In this document: piece after piece, positions 29,278 to 39,500 of the stretch
How positions within the stretch are numbered: position 1 is the stretch's first letter
How the letters are laid out: the number at the start of each line of letters is the position of its first letter
DNA from: Chitinophagales bacterium
GTDB taxonomy: Bacteria > Bacteroidota > Bacteroidia > Chitinophagales > JADIYW01
DNA length: 64,000 nt
NCBI GenBank assembly: GCA_019694955.1
Contig: JAIBAX010000004.1
Span: forward strand, 97,870-161,869
Direction: 5' to 3'
Made by a program: the position numbers and the translations under genes
Notes under the pieces: model-generated
The model's input: only the letters and a program-made list of their open reading frames with translations
Databases searched by the model: none
Told to the model about the DNA's origin: nothing

Positions 29278-29446
29278 ACCCTTCGTTCATTACTGCTTAG
29301 CATTCAACCCAGCATTATCATTAGAAATTTACTGCAAGAAAATGCTACTTCCTCTCTATTTCTGTACTCTTTTTCTATCCTCATAACTATTTTGTATAAT
29401 TTCCTTTCGTCACAATGCCTAACGCTGGTTCAATACAAAAATACAA

Positions 29447-30220
29447 TTATATTAGCCATTTCGTCAAATGGAAAAACTGAAATATGCCAATTATTATCAT
29501 CACTACCAGCAGCCTCCGAACCCATTTATGTGCATCGGGAAATTGAATCATAAACTTTGCAGCAAAATACGCTCCCGACATTTGCCCGACAGCTAATATC
29601 AATCCTGCTTTCCAAACAATCATATGTTGCAGTTGAAATACAATTACGGACGGTATTGTAAACACGGCTACCAATAGTGCTTTTATGAGGTTGGCGTATT
29701 TGATATTATAACCGGAAAACAATACAGCAACAGCCATAATAAAGATGCCTACTGCCACCTGAACAAATCCACCATAAAAACCGATGAGCAAGTATATAAA
29801 AATGGATGCCATGCTCTTGTGGTTTTGTTTAGGCTTAGCATCTGCTTTTGTCCACGAGTCGTTGTTTGTAATCACCAATAGCAACACGAATACTAGCAGC
29901 ACCCCAATTACCCTATCCAGCCAATACTCTGGAATACTAACGACTGTTAACGCTCCTAAGATTCCGCCTATTGCACCGGGAACCAATTGCCACCAGATGG
30001 TTGTTGGAATTTCATCTTTTAGCCCATGGTATAAGGTAGAACCGCCGACTAAAGTTTGTGCTAAAACGCCCACCCTATTTGTGGCATTTGCGATGGGCGA
30101 GGGCAATCCCATAAGACTTAATGCGGAAAGTGTAATAATAGAACCACTACCGGCAATGGTATTAATAAATCCTGCAAACACTCCTGCAATAATGTACAGA
30201 ATTATCTCCAGTAAAGACAC
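29447..30220 (-). CDS. TSUP family (TauE/SafE) transporter
   Basis: This 257-residue protein has about eight hydrophobic segments. The N-terminal GVFAGFINTIAGSGSIITL and a repeat-like LIGFYGGFVQVAVGIFIM in the second half are hallmarks of the sulfite/sulfonate exporter TauE/SafE family. The substrate may be sulfite, sulfonates or other small anions. It follows dnaN by 4 bases and should share its transcript, although no functional tie is evident. Confidence 0.9.
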   Translation of the reverse strand: MSLLEIILYIIAGVFAGFINTIAGSGSIITLSALSLMGLPSPIANATNRVGVLAQTLVGGSTLYHGLKDEIPTTIWWQLVPGAIGGILGALTVVSIPEYWLDRVIGVLLVFVLLLVITNNDSWTKADAKPKQNHKSMASIFIYLLIGFYGGFVQVAVGIFIMAVAVLFSGYNIKYANLIKALLVAVFTIPSVIVFQLQHMIVWKAGLILAVGQMSGAYFAAKFMIQFPDAHKWVRRLLVVMIIIGIFQFFHLTKWLI

Positions 30221-30224
30221 TTGG

Positions 30225-31343
30225 TTAGTTATTGATCATAACGGGCATCACCAACATCAGAAGGTCTTCATTTTCGATAGGTTCTGATGGTCTTAAGATG
30301 CCTGCTCTTGAAGGTGTAGACAGTTCAAAATTAACTTCTTCGGCATGCAAGGTACTCAGCATTTCCACTAAGAATTTCGCATTGAAAGCAATTTCGATAT
30401 CATCGCCTTTATATTCGCAAGTTAGTCTTTCTGAAGCTTCATTAGAGAAATCTAAGTCTTGCGCAAATACTTGCAAATCGCTACCGGAAATGCGTAAAAT
30501 CACCTGATGGGTGGTTTTATTGGAGAAAATAGCAATTCTTCTAAGTGAGGAAAGGAAATCTTCTCTATTGATTGTCAGCAAGTTTGGATTTTCTTTAGGA
30601 ATGACGGCATTATAATCCGGATATCTGGCGTCAATTAAGCGACAGATAAGGTGCGTATTTTCGAAGGTAAAAAAGGCATTTGAACTATTAAAGGCGATTT
30701 CTACTGCTGCATCATTGCCCGGCAGCGCTCCTTTCAACAAATTCAACGCTTTTTTGGGAACGATAAATGAAGTTGGTTCACCAATAACAACATCGCTTCT
30801 ATTGAATTTTACCAATTTATGTGCGTCCGTTGAAACGAATGTGATGCCGTTTTCTGCCAATTGAAAGAAAACACCTGTCATCGCAGGGCGTAATTCGTCA
30901 TTGCTAACTGCAAAAAGTGTCTTTGAGATGGCTTCTGACAATATGGAGCCGGCAAAGGATATGGTTTGTGTATTTTCTGCCACCGGAATTTTAGGATAGT
31001 CTTCGCCATTTTCTCCGGTAAGTTTATATTTTCCTTTGTCAGAGGTAATTTCTATTCCATAGCTAACCTCATCGATAGCAATCGAGATGGGTTGATTAGG
31101 TAGGGCTTTGAGTGTTTCCAGAATTATTTTTGCCGGAATAGCAATCTTAACATTTTCTTTCGCCTCCACTTCTAATTGTGTGGACATAGAAGTTTCTAGG
31201 TCTGTTGCAAAAACGGTCAAGATGCCATCATTGATATCGAAGAGAAAATCTTCTAAAATAGGTAATACAGTATTTGTACTGATAACACCACTTATTTTTT
31301 GAAGATTTTTTAGTAATGTTGCTGATGATACAATAAAATTCAT
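30225..31343 (-). CDS. dnaN: DNA polymerase III subunit beta (sliding clamp)
   Basis: At 372 residues it has the usual clamp length. It begins MNFIVSSATLLKNLQKISGVI and contains LRPAMTGVFFQL, STDAHKLVKFNRSD and SALP-like KGALPGNDA segments. It ends in the conserved hydrophobic-cleft segment LMLVMPVMINN. The clamp encircles DNA and tethers polymerase. No dnaA or replication-origin box cluster is visible nearby, so this is not evidence for oriC. Confidence 0.97.
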   Translation of the reverse strand: MNFIVSSATLLKNLQKISGVISTNTVLPILEDFLFDINDGILTVFATDLETSMSTQLEVEAKENVKIAIPAKIILETLKALPNQPISIAIDEVSYGIEITSDKGKYKLTGENGEDYPKIPVAENTQTISFAGSILSEAISKTLFAVSNDELRPAMTGVFFQLAENGITFVSTDAHKLVKFNRSDVVIGEPTSFIVPKKALNLLKGALPGNDAAVEIAFNSSNAFFTFENTHLICRLIDARYPDYNAVIPKENPNLLTINREDFLSSLRRIAIFSNKTTHQVILRISGSDLQVFAQDLDFSNEASERLTCEYKGDDIEIAFNAKFLVEMLSTLHAEEVNFELSTPSRAGILRPSEPIENEDLLMLVMPVMINN

Positions 31344-31378
31344 TCGGATAATTTTTAAACTACAATAAAAATATTCTT

Positions 31379-31405
31379 CAAAGGTAAAAATTTTGTTACT
31401 TTCAA
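31379..31405 (-). promoter_or_regulatory. Promoter of dnaN
   Basis: On the minus strand, TTG (31403-31405), 16 bases, TACCTTTG (31379-31386). The -7 box is perfect; the spacing is slightly short. Confidence 0.55.
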
Positions 31406-31415
31406 AGGCTTAAAT

Positions 31416-32582
31416 ATGGTAAAAAATAAGAAAGATAACAAAAAATTTCGCATTGGTGTTAATGTGCGGTTCTTGTTGCAAGGAAAATTAGAAGGAATTG
31501 GCTGGTACACCTATGAAATTTTCTCTCGTTTGGTGTCATTAATGCCTGATATTACTTTTGTATTCTTCTTCGATCGCCCTTTCGACCAACAATTTATTTT
31601 TGGTGACAATGTAGAAACAAAGGTTGTAAACCCGCCGGCACGCCATCCTTTACTTTGGTACATATGGTTTGAAAAAACGCTACCGAGCGCCATAGAAAGT
31701 GAAAATATCGATGTATTTATATCGCCGGATGGTTATATGCCCGGAAAGTTGAAGGTGCCATCGTTGCTTACTATTCATGATTTGGCTTTTGAGCATTATA
31801 AAAATCATATCCCTTGGTTGGTTTGGAAGTATTATACGCATTACACGCCCATTTTTACACAACGGGCAACAAAAATCATTGCCGTTTCCAAAGCTACCGC
31901 TACTGACCTAAAAGAAAAGTATCATATTCCTGACAATAAAATATCCGTCATTTACAATGGTTGTTCTACTAGTTTCAAACCTATTGTTAATACCCGAAAA
32001 GCAACTATACGGGAAACCTATACTGACGGACGTCCATATTTCATTTTTATAGGAGCCTTTCATCCGAGAAAAAACATCGAAGGCATTCTGCAAGCGTTTG
32101 ATATTTTTAGGCAAAAATGTAAAACTGCGCATAAGTTGGTATTGGTAGGGCGGATGGCATGGGAAACTCATTCTATAAAGCACACTTTTCAAGCAATGCA
32201 GTTCAAGGAAGAGGTTGTTTTCATTGGTTCGGCAGGGAGGGATTTGCTAAACGATCTTTTAGGTGGTGCAGAGGCTTTATTGTATCCAAGTTTTTTAGAA
32301 GGGTTTGGACTACCGCTTGTTGAGGCGATGTATTGCGAAGTACCTATTATTACATCTAATGTATCTTGTATGCCGGAAGTTGCCGGAAAAGCGGCGTTAT
32401 TGGTGAATCCGACAAGTATTGAAGAAATTGCTCAAGCCATGCAAACAATCGCTGAAAACAAAAACGCTGGCCAAGCACTTGTAGAAGAAGGAAAGAAAAT
32501 AAGAAACCGCTTTAATTGGGATGACGCTGCATTAAAATGGAAGGATGAAATTTGGGCGTTATTAAGCGAAATTCAGTGTTAG
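31416..32582 (+). CDS. Glycosyltransferase family 4 protein
   Basis: This 388-residue GT-B fold protein has an N-terminal Rossmann half with VRFLLQGKLEGIGWYTYEI and TIHDLAFEHY, then IIAVSKATATDLKEKY. The C-terminal half carries FIGAFHPRKNIEGILQAF and the nucleotide-sugar signature PSFLEGFGLPLVEAMYCEVPIITS. It transfers a sugar from an NDP-sugar, probably to a surface glycan. No polysaccharide cluster is adjacent. It is divergent from dnaN. Confidence 0.92.
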   Translation: MVKNKKDNKKFRIGVNVRFLLQGKLEGIGWYTYEIFSRLVSLMPDITFVFFFDRPFDQQFIFGDNVETKVVNPPARHPLLWYIWFEKTLPSAIESENIDVFISPDGYMPGKLKVPSLLTIHDLAFEHYKNHIPWLVWKYYTHYTPIFTQRATKIIAVSKATATDLKEKYHIPDNKISVIYNGCSTSFKPIVNTRKATIRETYTDGRPYFIFIGAFHPRKNIEGILQAFDIFRQKCKTAHKLVLVGRMAWETHSIKHTFQAMQFKEEVVFIGSAGRDLLNDLLGGAEALLYPSFLEGFGLPLVEAMYCEVPIITSNVSCMPEVAGKAALLVNPTSIEEIAQAMQTIAENKNAGQALVEEGKKIRNRFNWDDAALKWKDEIWALLSEIQC

Positions 32583-32668
32583 ATGAAAATATGATACATT
32601 GAAGTACATTACCATATTGTATCACAAAGTTTCTCAAAGAAGGCACTAAGAACATTATGGTGACGGCA

Positions 32669-32712
32669 TAATAACAAGATGATTTATAAAGTAGTCCACG
32701 AGAACAAGGAAT
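32669..32712. repeat. Dispersed repeat copy C (inverted, no hairpin)
   Basis: On the minus strand this matches the 30-bp block of copies A and B (GTGGACTACTTTATAAATCA...) and the preceding CCTTGTTCTCG. The hairpin of copies A and B is missing between the two parts. It lies between the convergent ends of the glycosyltransferase and vanZ-like genes. Confidence 0.75.
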
Positions 32713-32739
32713 TTGATTTGATTCTATTCATGGGCTATT

Positions 32740-33120
32740 TTATAATTGCCTTTGCACTAACTTCCATTTATTTGACTTCATCAACACGAAAGAACAGCAT
32801 ACACCGGAAGCGTTGGCTACAATATCCCAAACATCAAATGATCGGTTGACGGGTAAATATTCTTGCAAAAATTCTACGGAAATGCCTATTATTACACAAG
32901 TCACAGCAGATAAAACTACTTTATAGCGGAAAGGTTGGAGTGCAAGAAGGTAAAAAACAAACATGATGGCATAAAACCCGAAATGGACAACTTTGTCAAA
33001 ATATATCCTATCTAAAAAGGTTATTTTAGGCAGTTCACTCTTGGGTAAGAGGCATAAATAGAAGACCAATGTGGTCCAGCATATTGCCGGAATACATTGC
33101 AATCCTCTTTTAATGTTCAT
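32740..33120 (-). CDS. VanZ family membrane protein
   Basis: This 126-residue protein has four hydrophobic segments and the VanZ motifs DKVVHFGFYAIMF and EFLQEYLPVNRSFDVWDIVANASG. VanZ-like proteins are integral membrane proteins of unclear function, named for teicoplanin resistance; resistance should not be inferred. It starts 2 bases after gcvH, an arrangement I recall as common downstream of sprA in Bacteroidota. Confidence 0.9.
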   Translation of the reverse strand: MNIKRGLQCIPAICWTTLVFYLCLLPKSELPKITFLDRIYFDKVVHFGFYAIMFVFYLLALQPFRYKVVLSAVTCVIIGISVEFLQEYLPVNRSFDVWDIVANASGVCCSFVLMKSNKWKLVQRQL

Positions 33121-33122
33121 GG

Positions 33123-33506
33123 TTACTTTCCTGTTACCATTGCCTCATAAGCGGCGGCGTCCATTAGGCTATCTAACTCTGCGGCATCAGACATGCTTAT
33201 TTTTATCATCCAGCCGTCACCATAGGGATCGCTATTCACTAAATCAGGAGCGTCTTGAAGTTTAGGATTTATTTCCAAAACTTCTCCACCAACAGGCATA
33301 TATAAGTCCGAGACTGTTTTAACAGCCTCCACTGTGCCGAAGATGCCATCTTTTTCTATGGTATCTCCTTCGCAATCAACATCTACATAAACGATATCGC
33401 CTAATTCCTTTTGTGCGAAGAACGAAATCCCAATATACGCTTCATTGCCAGAAACACGTACCCACTCATGTTCTTTAGAGTATTTTAAATCTGTCGGAAA
33501 ACTCAT
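33123..33506 (-). CDS. gcvH: Glycine cleavage system H protein
   Basis: This 127-residue protein begins [26 protein letters not shown]. The lipoyl-lysine lies in [18 protein letters not shown]. The H protein shuttles the aminomethyl group between the P, T and L proteins. A perfect -7 box TACTTTTG (33524-33531, minus strand) precedes it but has no good TTG at -33. No gcvT or gcvP is nearby. Confidence 0.97.
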   Translation of the reverse strand: MSFPTDLKYSKEHEWVRVSGNEAYIGISFFAQKELGDIVYVDVDCEGDTIEKDGIFGTVEAVKTVSDLYMPVGGEVLEINPKLQDAPDLVNSDPYGDGWMIKISMSDAAELDSLMDAAAYEAMVTGK

Positions 33507-33572
33507 TTTATATATTATTTGTTCAAAAGTACAGAATGGAACAGAATTTTAAAAATAAAGATGGGAATATTT

Positions 33573-36500
33573 TTACGGTGCTAAGGAGAACCTAAATGTC
33601 AATCCGCCTCGATGGCTGGTTATCGGGTACGATGCCAGTGTCGCTGGTATTTGTTTTCGGAAATCGTAGAAAATACGGACATTCAGCTTCTGATTGACGA
33701 CATAGTCTATCGTCGGTGAGAAAGAAATCGTCTTATTTCCTCGGGTCGGTTCTGCAACGTTTTGGTCTAACTTATAGTTCACGGTTCTATCATTTCTCAA
33801 GGAGAAATCTGCACGAAGGTTCACATCATTTTCCAACTCGAGTTTTTTGCCACCAATTTTGAAGGGCAATTTGAATTTTGCCAATGTATATCCCAAGCCG
33901 GCCGTTATTTCTGTTGAGCGTGTTTCACTCAACTGAAAATCCAAGAAACTCAACCCAAGCGTTCTGGATTTCTTAAATTCAAAATCTGTAATCAAGCTAT
34001 TTTTCCACGTGATATCTATCCCGATGAGTGGTGCCAATTGCTCTGTCACGCTGATTTGTGGGATATTGTATAAATTATAATAATTGCCGGAAAGCGAGTC
34101 AATAGCCGAAGGTACAAAGAACACATCATCACCACCAAAGCCGGGTGTTCCGGCAAAATTTAAGTCCGTACTAAAGCTACTGACAGTAAATGTACTTTGG
34201 TAACCATGGGTAATGGTGAAAGATTGGAACAATTTCTGCCCCCATTTCATTTTTGAAAAGCCGCTATACGTTAATCGCCAGTTCGGTAATGGCAATGTTT
34301 TCAGCGGATTTAATTTTACTTTTCCAACATCTTTACCGGTATATGCTGCAATAAAAGCCGGCACAAGCACATCCTGAGAATATGGCCCATAACCCTTGGT
34401 GAAATTATTTAATTTCAAAGTGTCGTTTTCAAATATTTGTCCTGCCGAATTCGGGTTATTATTTCCTAAGGTCTGTGAGAATTCTTCGCGTAATTCTTCA
34501 AAATTTCTGAATGCTTTGGAGAAATTGTTCTCATCGATTTTGTCGAATACGGTTCTAAACATTAGGAATGAAACTGAAAAACTTCCGTTCTCAGCAGGTG
34601 TAAGGTGCTGATATGTAGACTCAAAACCGATTTTCTTATAAAACTCGGAATAATTTTGTGTGCTTTGCTTATTTAAATTGATATCTACTCTCAAATCTCG
34701 GAACGGTTCCAACCCTATTTTTAAGCTAAATGTTTTTGTTTTAGTTTGTTGGAACTGATAGTTGAAGGTGGTGTCGGTCGTCAGCCAACCTTTGTTTGCA
34801 ATTTCTCCCAACCAAGTGGTATCTTTTTGTGCGCCAAACAAGAATCCAAACCCTGGCGCCCTACTTTCAAAACTTTGACCAAACATATTTTGATTGGGCA
34901 TAAATCCCGGCAATGTTGTTGAACGCTTAACATCATAATTTATCGATACTCTTTTCAGCATCATTAAGGGTTGCATGAATATATCGACGGTTGGGTTTGC
35001 GTAGGCATTTACCTTAGAGCGATCTTCTTTAAACTTCCTAACATCATTCTTCATCATTTTCTTCTGTGTGATGAGCTGTTTGATGTCCTCTTTAGTTTTG
35101 GAGGTATCTTCTTTGGCTTGTTCTATTTCGAATTCTTTCTTTTCAATCTCCTCCATCTTCATTTGAATTTTATTGGAGATATTTGTCTGTTGTTCTTTCT
35201 TCTTTTGAACCGATTCTTCGTATTCTGCCTTGGTGTGTTTCGTCGGTGAATTATACGGCCTCAGGAATGGGATGGCATTATAGAAATTCTTAAAATTCAA
35301 CTCTCCCGTCATTTGGATATTGTTGGAGTTGCTGATAATATTTCCCCATTCTTTCACTTGTAAAGAAGGTGCTGTCCATGTATAACTGCTACCATATCTT
35401 ACATTGCCGGAAATCCAGTCGAGATAAGGGACATTTTTAAATGGCAACACATATCCGGCGTTGAAATTATGGGTATAGTTAACATTTCTGCCGAAGCTCC
35501 AGAAGCTTTGCTTAAGGGAGTCTCTCTTTTCTTTTGTATCAATCCTACCAAAAGGCTCATCAATTCTTGCGGCATTGGAAGCGTTGAAATCAAAACTCAG
35601 GGTTTTTGTCAAATCATGTTTGTAATTATATGCCCTGTTCCAAGTGAAATATTTGTCAAAAGTAGGATCAATTACTAAGCCATCGTTTCCAATATCTCTA
35701 ACTTTTGTTTCTCCGAACTGTCGGTTGATTTCCGTTCTGAAACCAAGTGTTGTCGGTCTATAATTGATGCCTATTTCTTTAAAAGGTTTCAGGTATTTGC
35801 TATTGTTTTTGACATTCTTGAAGGGCTGCCAAAAATCTGCTCTTGAGCTATAATTATACCCCATTGCACCTTTGTGCTTATTAATGACTTCATTTTCAAT
35901 TGTTGGATTCTGCCTTTCCGTTTGTGTGAAAGCATACGTAAAATTGAAATTTTCTATGTCGTAAATATGTGTTTTTTGCTGTGGATTGGTTTTTACCTTT
36001 CTAAGATTGGTAACATTAATACTCTTAATGGTTGTTACTGTTTGCGCTTCGTCTTTAATTTCTTTCTTTAAATCCTTTTTTTCCTCCGGATTGAGGTTTG
36101 GATCTACATCTACTGCGTCAATTTTATTTTTCAGCTGAATATCCAATTCATACGGATCGTATTCCGGTGTTGAGATGGACTGTGAGAGGTTGGCATAAAC
36201 AGGTATTTGAAGACCTGCTTTTTCCGGCAATAGTTTTCCCAAGTTCACATTGGCGGCAACGTCATACTGGATATAATTATCCATATAGCGTTGATTGACT
36301 TTCTGCTCCAAGTCACCAAAACCTATGGTGTGCATAGTGGCAGAAACCGTCATATTTCCGAGGTCGCCCAACTGCATGTCCATTCTTGCCAAGGCAGCCC
36401 AACCGCCGTCATTATCGAGTCCGGCGAGGCGCAATTCATTGATCCATACTTCTGCACATTTGGAAAGACCGTCATCGGTTTGGTCGTTCACGCCAATTAT

Positions 36501-39500
36501 CCTTTGTGGGTTTCGAATTCCTGCCATGATTACGGTTGATTGCCCGAGATCGGGATTTCCTTTCACCCGAATTTTTCTGCCATTGCTACTTTCATAGATA
36601 TAGACTTGGTTATTGGCAAAATCCGCATTATTTCTTAGTTGTTTTACAAATGTTAATGAGTCTATTGGTAAGTTCATTTCATTTTCTTCCGGCCAGATGG
36701 CTCTTCTATCTGCATCACTTTCCGGATTATAACTGGCCGAAGGTGTCACCTTCAATGGCAATTCGTACTCATAATAGTTCTCTGTAAGGTCCGTGCCGAT
36801 TCTGAAAAAGAGGTTTACATCATTGTCTTTAATAGGATTTTGAATGCCATCGTCAGAAGTAAGGCTTTCGGCATGTGCAAACATTTTCAACGTCTTGAAA
36901 TTACGCAAATCGAGGTTGGTCAATTTATAAGCGGCTTTAGCATCTCCATCTTGCAATTCGCACACTTGCATGCTGAGTGCTTGTTCATTTTGGAAAGCAT
37001 TAAAATAACCGTTGATGGATTGTTCGCGAGAGATTCCCGGTGGAATAGCATAAGGAATTGGTTTTCTTCCAGCATTGTTTTCAACGCTAACAGAGTTAAC
37101 ATTAAAGAGGTTGTTTCCACTACCATCATCCGGCAAGGTTTCTCTTGGTTCTCCTAAAGATAGCAAATACCTTCTCCATTGATTTCTCACCAAATTCAAC
37201 TGTGCAAAACGGAGTGTAACCGGTTCCTCAAAGTCTGAGAGTACCATCCGAATATATCTGATAGACCTAAAATCGGGAATATTGCCGACCCTAGCTTCAT
37301 ATTGTAAAATTGGAATCTGAATCTGATACCAAACCGCACTATCTGTTCGACCATCTACGCTGATGGGTACGGAAACTCTATCTGTAACAAATGGGGAAGA
37401 AGCCAATCCTTGCGGGCTGAGGTCGACACGATATTGATAATATTCTTCTGTTTCATTAAGTGAGTTATCGTTGTTTAAATCCTCGTTATCAGGAGTATTC
37501 TTGCTGTTTCCACTCAAATTATTATTAGAACTGGCATTCTGCGAAGAGTTGCCTTGTGTTCCGTTAAAATTGCGATAGCGGGTTAGGATATTGTCGGTAC
37601 TAGAAAAATTGGCATCCAAAGAATATACATAATCGTCATTAGAAGGGTCATTATTGGCGGAGGCGAAAGCATCTGCGTCGACGATGCCTTGGAGGTTATT
37701 TAAATAAGGTGCATAGAAAGTGCGTTCTTTTTCGTTGTCAAAACCATCTAAACCGACATCTTGTGTTTTGATGACATCTGGATCTGCGTCAAAGGCATTG
37801 GTGATAGAATTGGAAATTCTTGGTGTAACACCCCATGCCGAAGTATCTAATTTTGAAGGATTGGTAGGGCGAGGGAGTCCATTTTCATATTGCTTTCTGG
37901 AATCTTTTAGGATGTCTTCGGAAACGGAACCCAAGTGGATATATAGATTTCCTTTTTCTTTAGTGTCTGGTTTTAGGAATGGATCCATCACCCAAAATTG
38001 AATAAACTCAATATTTGCTGATTCAAAGTCGTTGGTTTCAAGATACCTCATAACACCACCCCAACGAGATGCCGGGTCTTTTAATTTGCCTTTATCATCT
38101 ACTCCGGCAGAAATTCCGGGAACGGCATTGGTTTCATAGTTGTATTGACCTCTTTCAAACGGATCATAACTGATGTCGAACGTAAATAAGTTTGCGTCGG
38201 GGATATTGGCATTGTCTCTGTTTGGAAACACTTGTTTTTCTGTAAATTGACGGACGTATTTATCTTCTCTTGCGGCTCTATTGTCTTTTAGTGGATTGGC
38301 ATTGCTGGAAGAATAAAACAAATTATCAATCTGATACCACGATAGCTTGGCTCTATTAAAACCATAAACAACGGAATCACTCAACCGAGATTCGGGAAAT
38401 TTTTCGATGCCTAAGAAATCCGGCATTCCTTTCGGTGTACTGGAAAGATTCCATGCTACGAATGGGAATTTCAAATCGTAATTGATACTGGTGCCTTCAA
38501 AATCATCTACATAAACGGTTGCCTGATTGTCAAGGTTTATTCCTTTTGCCGTACCTGGATTAAAATGGGCAGCCTCACCAGAGAAAGAAACTGCCGAAGG
38601 AGTTTTGGTATCCTGGGCAGTGATTTTGTTAAAGAATTTTGTTATTCCTTGTGAGGAAGTAGCATAGTTAATGTCAAAACCGATAATATTGTTTCTGATG
38701 GGGTCGTCGCCGATGTTTACTTTTTGGGTGAAAGGTTTTTCTGCCAAACGCATATGCGTGAAGCCGAGTCCGAAGTTCTTATTAATGGTATAATCCAATC
38801 TCGTTCCTATCAGGGATTTATTTTGAATACCAAACAAGACATTATTTTCGAATTTCACATCAATAGGAACGCCGGAGTTGATGATGCCTTCATTCAGAAT
38901 TTTTATTCTTCCTAAACCATACTCAACGGTATAGTCGATATTTTCTCTTAGCTGCTGTCCTCCTGCAGTTACAATAACGGAGCCTTGTGGGATATTGAAC
39001 GTGTTGAGAGAAATTTCGTTGGTTACACTGGCTTTATAGGATCCTCTGATAATATATCGGTTAAACTCTGGAAATTGTTGTGCAAATATCCTCGTAGAGT
39101 CATAAAGTAAGTCGTACACGTATTTTCCTGCTACACTATTGTTATTAATGGACTTCCTAAGGTGATCGCCGAAAGGCTCTACAACTGGAAAGTATATCCT
39201 TCCATTACGGGTATTGATGGTGATGTCATTGATAAAGTCAAAGCGTCCATCCGGTTGTGGGTCGTTTTGGTTGTTGAGTTGGTCGAGTCTTAGAACTTTC
39301 AGGAGTTGTTTTCCGGCAATATCTCCACCATCCGGCAGGTATCTTTTATCTCCGCCACCTGGATCTTTATAAAATATCTCTAGGAAGAAATCTTGCGGAT
39401 TTATCTGATATGAATTTAAAGAATATACGTTTTTCATCATCAGGTTCCAAATAGGCTCACTGGTTCTGATAGAAGTTGCTTTTAATAGTTTCAACACCAA

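Noticed and set aside
29784..30287. 167-codon plus-strand ORF
   Set aside because: It is antisense to the TSUP transporter and the end of dnaN; no family resemblance.
30225..31415. Possible replication origin near dnaN
   Set aside because: No dnaA gene and no cluster of DnaA-box-like sites is seen; dnaN is often unlinked to oriC in this phylum.
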